Source: Mercurialis annua (taxonomy: Eukaryota; Streptophyta; Magnoliopsida; Malpighiales; Euphorbiaceae). Taken from it: 64,000 bases of DNA. Positions within the stretch are counted from its first letter, which is position 1, and each line of letters begins with the position of its first letter. The stretch lies in the NCBI RefSeq assembly GCF_937616625.2, contig NC_065575.1, forward strand, positions 22,120,001-22,184,000, read 5' to 3'. Shown here piece by piece: positions 49,346 to 61,500 of the stretch. The notes beneath the pieces were generated by a model. It searched no databases, was not told where the DNA came from, and saw only the letters and a list, made by a program, of their open reading frames with translations. The position numbers and the translations under genes were made by a program.

Positions 49346-51868
49346 ACTGAGATGAGTTCGCAATACTATTTACATTTATTAAGTTTAAAACCCTTAAATC
49401 AAAACATTTTTTATACTAATATAATATGATTATGGAAAACAGTATTGAAATGATCCCAGTGTAAGTATGACATAGCATACCGATAAACCCAGAGTGGACG
49501 GGAACAAATCCTCGTCATATAAATATACCAGCGTAAGCAAGACTTTAGTCTGCCGTTTCCCAGAGTACTTACCGGTGCACACAGTCTCGATACAAGCCTA
49601 TCGAGTAGCTCGTTTCAATCCAGATCCATAATCCGTAAAAACAGTTCACAAACATTTATAATATTAAAATATGACGCGTTACTTAATAAAGCGGTAAATA
49701 GCACTACAAACTCACTGCTTGCTTATCCACGTGATCTTGGAAACAGCTAACCCTGCGTAGACTCCGAAGCACGAGCAGTCGACGGGTCTAAAATAATAAA
49801 TAGGTTAATATCCGTACGACCCCTAACTCTAAGATCACTAGACACCACGTAGGACTAGCACAATTAAATAACCAGATAAACCACAGAAAAACACAATTCT
49901 CAAATAAATTGTAATGCCGTAATTAATTCAAAACTATTGAGTTCGCACTTAAATCCAATCCGAAATATTATTAAAATAATATTTAATTGATAAATAAAAT
50001 CAATTCCTCAGATATTGGGTTAGCCGAGTTTTTCAAAACTACCAAGCTAAAACCCACATGTCGGTGACCCAAGTCCAAACCGACCCAACTAATATTCCAG
50101 AGTTTATAAACCCCAGTTTTATAATTAATATTAAATAAAATATTAACTAATATCAAAATAGAACTCAATAGCTTGAAACTCAAGTAATTAAATATTACCG
50201 GCAATTATCTCAATTAATTAAATAACAACCAAAGCTAAAATATAAATTTAATTCCAAAGGCATTCTAAGCCAAAAATATCAATTTAACAATTAAATAATA
50301 ATTAATAATAATTATTAATTTAATTTTTAAATATTCAAATATTATTTTTATGCCTTAGAAATAATATAATTAATTTGACAAATTTTTGAATTAAATAAAA
50401 TCCCCAAATTCTTATTTAATATAGTAAATTATCAAATCGTATATAATCCATAATAAGTTTAATATTAATTTAAATTTAAAAATATTAAAGCCCAAAGTAA
50501 TTTCAAATTATAAATAATAATATTATTTAAAACGTTTATTGATAAGTCGAAACCAATTTCGTAAATTGAAATCAAAAATCAATATCAAATAGTTATTAAA
50601 ACAAGTTTAGGAATCATTATATTTAAGACACAAAATTTTAGTGACCTAAGTCACCATTTATCCATAACAATTTCAATTCAGCCCATACCAATTTGACACA
50701 ACACCATCTTCTCCAATTATCACCCAAACTTGTCCATATTAAACATTGTAGCAGAGGCATGAAATTCGAAGTTTCAAGCTTCCAAGCAAATTATCAAAAC
50801 CTCCTCATCTCTTAATCATCCAAATTAAACACAACAATTTGGATCAATAATTCAAGAACAAGCAACAAAAAAGAAAACTGCATTTACGATAATTTGAGTT
50901 CGTTCTTTCGTTAATGAAAATGTAGCAGAGACATGAAACCGAAGGAACCAAGCCCTCAATACTGAAACAGTATAACAAGTCACACACTGAGATTAGATGA
51001 TAAATTTCTATCATGAACATTGACAGAAACTTAGCCAAAGACACAAAAGAGTTCGGCCTCAAGAGCTATAATTCACAGAAATAACAAAACGAAACGGTGA
51101 GACGGCGGCGACTAACACGGGTTGATTAACGTACCGTTTGACGAACGAAAGGTGTAGAAACGTAGAGGCGTGAGTCTACTTTTACGGGAAACAAACGGAA
51201 TTGATTTCGACCTCCGAACGGCTGCCAAACGAATTGAAAAACGAAAGTATCGTTTTAAAGCCAAAACATAAAATAACTTAAACACGACAAAACGGCGGCG
51301 ATTGATACGAATTCGTTTACGTACCGTTTAACGAAATAAAAGTTGGGATTTGTAGATACGTGAGTCCTCTATCTCTGGAAGGAAACGGAACCTGTTTCGG
51401 TTCTGAAACGCACGTTGAATTTGATTAAAAACGGAAATGGTACAAAAGAGACAAATCTGAAATTCAATACCACGTACCTATTTCAGCGAGGAATTGAGAG
51501 AAATGCAGAGCTTAGAGATTATTAATGTTCGGCTAGGGTTTTGGGGGCTGTGTGTAGGATTTACTTGAGTTTAAAAACGACTAAAATCGTGCAAGAATCA
51601 AGCTGGAAATCCGGGAGAATAGTCGTGTGCAGCTGAAATCAAAACAGAATGAAAGTTGGAGGAAGTGGTGCTGACCTGTGAACAAGAATGCTTAGAAATG
51701 GGACCAAAAGTTCAAAACACCCCCAGACTTAACCAACAATATATAAATGATCCTCCATCCATACCAAACTTCGAATTAATCCACAAAGCGAATTTCAAAT
51801 GCATAAACGGCTCAATTAATTTTCGAAGCTCGCAAATTTAATTTCAATTTTTTTTACGGGATATTACA
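49346..51868 (-). repeat. Larger part of the split solo LTR
   Basis: Continues the LTR begun at 37602-38049. It contains the family B-type hairpin at 49586-49605 (CTCGATA, CAAGCC, TATCGAG), the AATAAAGCGGTAAATAG block near 49684, and the LTR end ACGGGATATTACA. The U3 part near 51500-51850 has no palindrome cluster. Small open frames (e.g. 51656-51841) are unsupported. Confidence 0.88.
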
Positions 51869-51873
51869 AAACG
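51869..51873. other. Target site duplication AAACG (right copy)
   Basis: Matches 37597-37601 on the other side of the split solo LTR. Confidence 0.9.
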
Positions 51874-54800
51874 TTACAAAAGTAATCCAAACATTTAATA
51901 TTTTTAACGATTTAGGCCAAACGTTTACAAACGTTACGAAAAAAATCCAAACGTTTCACCTTTTTAGCGATTTTAGCCAAACGTTTAAAACGTTACGAAA
52001 CCAATCCAAATCTTTATCACATTAAGAAAAAAATCCAAACGTTTCACCTTTTTAGCAATTTAAGCCAAACGTTTACAAACGATAAGAAAAGAATCCAAAT
52101 GTTTCACATTTTTATGAATTTAAGCCAAACGTTTACAAACGTTACGAAACAAATCCAAACGTTAAAAACGTTACGAAACAAATCCAAATGTTTCATCTTT
52201 GTAGCGATTAAAGCCAAACATTTACAAACGTTACGAAACAAAACCAAACGTTTGACCTTTATTAGCAATTTAATTCATACGTTTAAAACGTTACGAAACC
52301 AATCAAAACGTTTAAAATGTTTACAAACGTTACGAAACAAATCAAAGCGTTTCACCTTTTTAGCGATATAAGCCTAAACTTTACAAATGTTAAAAAACAA
52401 ATCCAAACGTTCCCTCGTTTTTGCACTTTAAGCCAAACATTTACAAACGTTGTGAATTAAATCCAAAAGTTTCACATTTATAGCGATTTACGCCAAACGT
52501 TTACAAACGTTATGAAACAAATCCAAACGTTTCACATTATTAGATATTTATGCGAAACGTTTACAATTGTTTACAAACGATACGAAACAAATCCTAACGT
52601 TTCCCGTTTTTAGCGATTTAAGCCAAACTTTTAAAACGTTACGAAACCAATCCAAACGTTTAAAACGTTACAAAACAAATCCAAACGTTTCACATTTTTA
52701 GCGATTTAGGGCAAACGTTTACAAACGTTACGAAACAAATCCAAACATTTCATCCTTTTAGCAATCTACGCCTAACTATCACATTTTTAGTGATTTAAGC
52801 CAAAAGTTTAAAACATTACAAAACCAATCCAAATGTTTCACCTTTTTAGCGATTGAAACCATGTTTACCGCCGTTACGAAATAAAACCAAACGTTTCACC
52901 TTTTTAGCAATTTAAGCCAAACGTTTACAAACGTTACGAAATAAATCCAAACGTTTCACATTTTTAGCGTTTTAAGCAAAACGTTTACAAACGTTACGAA
53001 ACAAATCCAAACGTTTCACCTTTTTAGCGATTTAAGGCAAACGTTTAAAACGTTACAAAACCAACCCAAACATTTAAAACTTTACCAAAAAATCCAAACG
53101 TTTTACCATTTTAGCTATTTAAGCCAAACATTTACAAACATTACGAAAGCAAAAACGTTACGAAACAAATCCAAACGTTTCACCTTTTTAGCAATTTAAG
53201 CCAAACGTTTACAAACATTACGAAACAAATCCAAAAGTTTCACCTTTTTACAGATTTAAGCCAAACGTTTATAAACGTTACGAAAAAATCCAAACATTTC
53301 CCCTTTTTAGCAATTTAAGCCAAACGTTTACAAACGTTACGAAACAAACCCATACGTTACACATTTTTAGCAATTTAAGCCAAACATTTACAAACGTTAC
53401 AAAACAAATCCAAACTTTTCATCTTTTTATCGATTTAAGTCAAAAGTTTAAAATGATACAAAACCAATCCAAACGTTTAAAACGTTACAAAAGTAATCCA
53501 AACATTTAATATTTTTAACGATTTAGGCCAAAAGTTTACAAACGTTAAGAAACAAATCCAAACGTTTCACCTTTTTAGCGATTTTAGCCAAACTTTTAAA
53601 ACGTTACGAAACCAATCCAAATGTTTATAACATTAAGAAAAAAATCCAAACGTTTCACCTTTTTAGCAATTTAAGCCAAACGTTTACACACAATAAGAAA
53701 CGAATCCAAATGTTTCACATTTTTATGAATTTAAGCCAAACGTTTACAAACGTTCCGAAACAAATCCAAACGTTAAAAACGTTACGAGACAAATCCAAAT
53801 GTTTCATCTTTTTAGCGATTAAAGCCAAACATTTCCAAACGTTACGAAACAAAACCAAACGTTTGACCTTTATTATCGATTTAAGCCAAACGTTTAAAAC
53901 GTTACGAAACCAATAAAAACATTTAAAATATTTACAAACGTTACGAAACAAATCAAAACGTTTCACTTTTTTAGCGATTCAAGCCAAACGTTTACTAACG
54001 TTACGAAACAAATCCTAACGTTTCACCTTTTTAGCAATTTAAGCCAAACTTTTGAAACGTTATGAAACCCATCAAAACGTTACGAAACCCATCCAAACGT
54101 TACGAAACATTTGGTTTTGTTTCGTAACGTTTGTAAAAGTTTGGCTTCAATCACTAAAAAGGGGAAACGTTTGGATTTGTTTCGTAACGTTTTAAACGTT
54201 TGGATTGATTTCGTAACGTTTTAAATGTTTGGCTTAAATCGCTAAAAAGGTGAAACATTTAGATTTGTTTCATAAAGTTTGTAAACGTTTGGCGTAAATC
54301 GCCAAAAAGGTGACACGTTTGGATTTGTTTCGTAACGTTTTAAATGTTTGGATTAGTTTCGTAACCTTTTTAAACGAATGACTTAAATTGCTAAAAAGGT
54401 GAAACGTTAGGATTTGTATTAAACGGTACGAAACCAATCCAAATGCTTAAAACGTTACGAAAAAAATCCAAGCATTTCACCTTTTTAGCGATATAAGCTA
54501 AACGTTTACAAACGTTAAAAAACAAATCCAAACGTTTCCTCGTTTTTGCAATTTAAGCCAAACGTTTACAAACGTTATGCATTAAATCCAAAAGTTTCAC
54601 ATTGTTAGCGATTTACGCCAAACGTTTACAAACGTTATGAAACAAAACAGAACGTTTCGCCTTTTTAGCGATTTAGGCCAAACGTTTACAAACATTATGA
54701 AACAAATCCAAACGTTTCACATCTTTAGATATTTATGCGAAACGTTTACAAACGTTACGAAACAAATCCTAACGTTTCACCTTTTTAGCGATTTAAGCCA

Positions 54801-57800
54801 AATTTTTAAAACGTTACGAAACCAATCCAAACGTTAAAAACGTTACAAAACAAATCCAAACGTTCACATTTTTAGCGATTTAGGCCAAACGTTTACAAAC
54901 GATACGAAACAAATCCAAACATTTCATCCTTTTAGCAATCTACGCCAAACTATCACATTTTTAGTGATTTAAGCCAAAAGTTTAAAACATTACAAAACCA
55001 ATCCAAATGTTTCACCTTTTTAGCGATTGAAACCATGTTTACCGCCGTTACGAAATAAAACCAAACGTTTCACCTTTTTAGCAATTTAAGCCAAACGTTA
55101 CGAAATAAATCCAAACGTTTCACATTTTTAGCGTTTTAAGCAAAACGTTTACAAACGTTACGAAACAAATCCAAACGTTTCACATTTTTAGCGATTTAGG
55201 GCAAACGTTACGAAACAAATCCAAACATTTTATGCATTTAGCAATCTACGCAAACTATCACATTTTTAGTGATTTAAGCCAAAAGTTTAAAACATTACAA
55301 AACCAGTCCAAATGTTTCACCTTTTTAGCGATTGAAACCATGTTTACCGCCGTTACGAAATAAAACCAAACGTTTCACCTTTTTAGCAATTTAAGCCAAA
55401 CGTTTACAAACGTTACGAAATAAATCCAAACGTTTCACATTTTTAGCGTTTTAAGCAAAACGTTTACAAACGTTAAAAAACAAATCCAAACGTTTAAAAC
55501 GTTACAAAACCAACCGAAACATTTAAAACGTTACCAAAAAATCCAAATGTTTTACCATTTTAGCTATTTAAGCCAAACATTTACAATCATTACGAAAGCA
55601 AAAACGTTACGAAACAAATCCAAACGTTTCCTCTTTTTAGCGATTTAAGCCAAATTTTTACAAATGTTACGAAACAAATCCAAAAGTTTCACCTTTTTAC
55701 AGATTTAAGCCCAACGTTTATAAACGTTACGAAAAAATTGCAAACATTTCCCCTTTTTTGAGATTTAAGCCAAACGTTTACAAACGTTTCGAAACAAATT
55801 CAAACGTTTCCCCTTTTTAGCGATTTAAGCCAAACGTTACGAAACAAACACATACGTTACACATTTTTAGCAATTTAAGCCAAACATTTACAAACGTTAC
55901 AAATCAAGTCCAAACGTTTCACCTTTTTAGCGATTTAAGCCAAAAGTTTAAAATGATACAAAACCAATCCAAACGTTTAAAACGTTACAAAAGTAATCCA
56001 AACATTTAATGTTTTTAACGATTTAGGCCAAACATTTACAGACGTTACAAAACAAATCCAAACGTTTCACCTTTTTAGCGATTTTAGCCAAACGTTTAAA
56101 ACGTTACGAAACCAATCCAAATGTTTATAACATTAAGAAAAAAATCCAAACGTTTCACTTTTTTTAGCAATTTAAGCCAAACGTTTACAAACGATAAGAA
56201 ACGAATCCAAATGTTTCACATTTTTATGAATTTAAGCCAAACGTTTACAAACGTTACGAAACAAATCCAAACGTTAAAAACGTTACGAAACAAATCCAAA
56301 TGTTTCATCTTTTTTGCGATTAAAGCCAAACATTTACAAACGTTACGAAACAAAACCAAACGTTTGACCTTTATTAGCGATTTAAGCCAAACGTTTAAAA
56401 CGTTACCAAACCAATCAAAATGTTTAAAAAGTTTACAAACGTTACGAAACAAATCAAAACGTTTCACTTTTTTAGCGATTCAAACCAAACGTTTACTAAC
56501 ATTACGAAACAAATCCTAATGTTTCACCTTTTTAGCGATTTAAGACAAACATTTAAAACGTTTTGAAACCAATCCGAACGTTTCCCATGTTTAGAGATAT
56601 AAGCTAAAAGTTTACAAACGTTACAAAACATAACCAATCGTTTCACATTTTTAGCAATTTAAGCCAAACGTTACGAAACAAATCCAAACGTTTAACCTTT
56701 TTAGCGATATAAGCCAGATGTTTATAAACATTGCGAAACTAAACCAAACGATTCACCTTTTTAGCGAATTAAGCCAAACGCTTACAAACGATACGAAAAA
56801 AATCCAAACGTTTTAAACTTTATGAAACAAATCCAAACATTTCATGTTTTTTGCGATTTAAGCCAAACGTTTACAAAAGTTACCCAACAAATCCAAACGT
56901 TTCACGTTTGTAACGATTTAAGCCAAACGTTTAAAATGTTAGGAAACCATTCCAAACGTTTCACCTTTTTAGCGATTTAGGCCAAAGCATTTACAAACGT
57001 TACGAAACAAATCTAAAAATGTTTAAGCCAAATGTTTACAAACGTTACGAAACAAATCCAAACGTTTCACCTTTTTAGCAGTTTAAGCCAAACGTTTACA
57101 AACTTTACGAAACAAATCCAAACGTTTAAAACGTTACGAAAGAAATCCAAACGTTTAAAACGTCACGAAACAATTCCAAACATTTCATCTTTTTAGCAAT
57201 TTAAGCCAAACGTTTACAAACATTACGAAACAAAACCAAACGTTTCCCCTTTTTTGCGATTTAAGCCAAACGTTTAAAATGTTTACGAACGCTACGAAAC
57301 AAATCCTAATGTTTCAGTTTTTTAGCAATTTAAGCCAAACGTTTACAAACGTTACGAAACTAATCCAAACGTTTCACCTTTTTAGCCATTTAAGCCAAAT
57401 GTTTAAAATGTTAAGAAACCAATCAAAACGTTTCCCATTTTTAGCGATTTTAGCCAAATGTTTACAAACGTTACGAAAAAAACCAATTGTTTCACATTTT
57501 TAGCCATTTAAGCCAAACGTTTACAAACATTACCAAACAAATCCAAACGTTTCTCTTTTATAGCGATTGAAGCCAAATGTTAACAAACATTACGAAACAA
57601 AACAAAAGTTTTTAGCTTTTTAGCGATTTAAGACAAACGTTTACAAATGTTACAAAACAAATTCAAACGTTTAAAACGATACGAAAAAAATCAAAACGTT
57701 TCCTCTATTTAGCGATTTAAGCCAAACGTTTACAAACGTTACGAAACAAATCCAAACGTTTCACATTTTTAGCGATTTAAACGTTTACAAATATTACAAA

Positions 57801-58526
57801 AAAAATATAATGTATCACCTTTTTAGCGATTTAGGCCAAACGTTAATAAACATTACGAAACAAATCAAAACGTTTCAACTTTTTAGCGATTTAAGCCAAA
57901 CCATTACAAACGTTACGAAACAAAACCAAATGTTTGACCTTTTTAGCGATTTAAGCCAAACGTTTAAAACGTTATAAAACCAATCCAAACGTTTAAAACA
58001 TTTACAAACTTTGTGAAACAAATCCAAACGTTTAACCTTTTTTGCGATTTAAGCCAAATGTTTATAAACTTTACGAAAAAAATCCAAACGTTTCACCTTT
58101 TTAGCGATTTAAGCAAAACGTTTACAAACGTTACGAAACAAATCCAAACGTTTCAATTTTCAACGATTTAAGCCAAACGTTTACAAACATTACGAAACAA
58201 ATCTAAACGTTTCCCCTTTTTAGAGATTTAAGCCAAATGTTAATAAACGTTACGAAACAAATCCAAACGTTTCACCTTTTTAGCGATTTAATCCAAACCT
58301 TTACAAACGTCACGAAACAAAACCAAATGTTTAAAACATTTACAAACGTTATGAAACAAATCTAAACGTTTCACCTTTTTTGCGATTTAAGCCAAATGTT
58401 TTCAAACATTACGAAACAAATCCTAACATTTCACCTTTTTAGCTATTTAAGCCAAAAGTTTACAAACATTACGAAGAAAATCCAAACGTTTAAAACATTA
58501 CGAAACAAATCCTCACGTTTCACCTT

Positions 58527-61500
58527 CTTAAATTGCTAAAAAGGTGAAACGTTAGGATTTGTATTAAACGGTACGAAACCAATCCAAATGTTTTAAACGT
58601 TACGGAAAAAATCCAAGCGTTTCACCTTTTTAGCGATATAAGCCAAACATTTACAAACGTTAAAAAACAAACCCAAACGTTTCCTCGTTTTTGCAATTTA
58701 AGTCAAACATTTACAAACGTTATGAATTAAATCCAAAAGTTTCACATTTTTAGCGATTTATGCGAAACGTTTACAAACGTTATGAAAAAAAACAGAACAT
58801 TTCGCCTTTTTAGCGATTTAGGCCAAACATTTACAAACGTTATGAAACAAATCCAAACGTTTCACATGTTTAGATATTTATGCAAAACGTTTACAAACGT
58901 TACGAAACAAATCCTAACGTTTCACCTTTTTAGCGATTTAAGCCAAACTTTTAAAACGTTGCGAAACCGATCCAAACGTTTAAAACGTTACAAAACAAAT
59001 CCAAACGTTTCACATTTTTAGCGATTTAGGGCAAACGTTTACAAACGTTACGAAACAAATCCAAACATTTCATTCTTTTAGCAATCTACGCCAAACTATC
59101 ACATTTTTAGTGATTTAAGCCAAAAGTTTAAAACATTACAAAACCAATCCAAATGTTTCACCTTTTTAGAGATTGAAACCATGTTTACCGCCGTTACGAA
59201 ATAAAACCAAACGTTTCACCTTTTTATCAATTTAAGCCAAATGTTTACAAACGTTATGAAATAAATCCAAACGTTTCACATTTTTAGCATTTTAATCAAA
59301 TCGTTTACAAACGTTACGAAACAAATCCAAACGTTTCACCTTTTTAGCGATTTAAGGCAAACGTTTAAAACGTTACAAAACCAACCCAAACATTTAAAAA
59401 GTTACCAAAAAATCCAAACGGTTTACCATTTTAGCTATTTAAGCCAAACATTTACAAACATTACGAAAGCAAAAACGTTACGAAACAAATCCAAACGTTT
59501 AACCTTTTTAGCGATTTAAGCCAAACGTTACGAAACAAATCCAAAAGTTTCACCTTTTTACAGATTTAAGCCAAACATTTATTAACGTTACGAAAAAAAT
59601 CCAAACATTTCCCCTTTTTTGAGATTTAAGCCAAACGTTTACAAACGTTTTGAAACAAATTCAAATGTTTCCCCTTTTTAGCGGTTTAAGCCATACGTTT
59701 ACAAACGTTACGAAACAAACCCATATGATACACATTTTTAGCAATTTAAGCCAAACATTTACAAACGTTACAAAACAAATCCAAACTTTTCACATGTTTA
59801 GATATTTATGCAAAACGTTTACAAACGTTACGAAACAAATCCTAACGTTTCACCTTTTTAGCGATTTAAGCCAAACTTTTAAAACGTTGCGAAACCAATC
59901 CAAACATTTAAAACGTTACAAAACAAATTCAAACGTTTCACATTTTTAGCGATTTAGGGCAAACGTTTACAAACGTTACGAAACAAATCCAAACATTTCA
60001 TCCTTTTAGCAATCTACGCCAAACTATCACATTTTTAGTGATTTAAGCCAAAAGTTTAAAACATTACAAAGCCAATCCAAATGTTTCACCTTTTTAGAGA
60101 TTGAAACCATGTTTACCGCCGTTACGAAATAAAACCAAACGTTTCACCTTTTTATCAATTTAAGCCAAACATTTACAAACGTTATGAAATAAATCCAAAC
60201 GTTTCACATTTTTAGCGTTTTAATCAAATCGTTTACAAACGTTACGAAACAAATCCAAACGTTTCACCTTTTTAGCGATTTAAGGCAAACGTTTAAAACG
60301 TTACAAAACCAACCCAAATATTTAAAAAGTTACCAAAAATCCAAACGGTTTACCATTTTAGCTATTTAAGCCAAATATTTACAAACATTACGAAAGCAAA
60401 AACGTTACGAAACAAATCCAAACGTTTAACCTTTTTAGCAATTTAAGCCAAACGTTACGAAACAAATCCAAAAGTTTCACCTTTTTACAGATTTAAGCCA
60501 AACGTTTATTAACGTTACGAAAAAAATCCAAACATTTCCCCTTTTTTGAGATTTAAGCCAAACGTTTACAAACGTTTTGAAACAAATTCAAATGTTTCCC
60601 CTTTTTAGCGGTTTAAGCCAAACGTTTACAAACATTACGAAACAAACCCATACGATACACATTTTTAGCAATTTAAGCCAAACATTTACAAACGTTACAA
60701 AACAAATCCAAACTTTTCACCTTTTTAGCCATTTAAGCCAAAAGTTTAAAATGACACAAAACCAATCCAAACGTTTAAAACGTTACAAAACTAATCCAAA
60801 CATTTAATATTGTTAACGATTTAGGCCAAACGTTTACAAACATTACGAAACAAATCCAAACGTTTCCCCTTTCTATCGATTTTAGCCAAACGTTTAAAAC
60901 GTTACGGAACCAATCCAAATGTTTATAACATTAAGAAAAAAATCCAAACGTTTCACCTTTTTAGCAATTTAGGCCAAACGTTTACAAACGATAAGAAACG
61001 AATCCAAATGTTTCATATTTTTATGAATTTAAGCCAAACGTTTACGAACGTTACGAAACAAATCCAAACGTTAAAAACATTACGACACAAATCCAATTGT
61101 TTCATCTTTTTAGCGATTAAAGCCAAACATTTACAAACGTTACGAAACAAAACCAAACGTTTGACCTTTATTAGCAATTTAATTCAAACGTTTAAAATGT
61201 TACGAAATCAATCAAAACGTTTAAAATGTTTACAAACGTTACGAAAAAAATCAAAACGTTTCACTTTTTTAGCGATTCAAGCCAAACGTTTACTAATGTT
61301 ACGAAACAAATCCTAATGTTTCACCTTTTTAGCGATTTAAGACAAACCTTACATAACCCATCCAAACCTTACGAAACAAATTGTTTCGTAACGTTTGTAA
61401 GACTTTTGCTTCAATCACTAAAAAGGGATAACGTTTGGATTTGTTTCATAACGTTTTAAACGTTTGGATTGATTTCATAACGTTCTAAATGTTTGGCTTA

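Larger units (their letters stand above)
37602..51868 (-). mobile_element. LTR without internal sequence, split by a nested element
   Basis: One LTR only: 37602-38049 joins 49346-51868 once the nested element and one copy of its 5-bp duplication are removed, giving about 2971 bp from TGTCACGACCC to ACGGGATATTACA. It is flanked by AAACG duplications in satellite. No primer site, leader, pol or second LTR of this element is present, so it is a solo LTR left by LTR-LTR recombination. It resembles family B more than A (TGGTTGTACC near the start, CCCAGAGTGGACGGGAACAA inside). Unlike A, B and C it shows no palindrome cluster in its U3 part. Confidence 0.88.
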
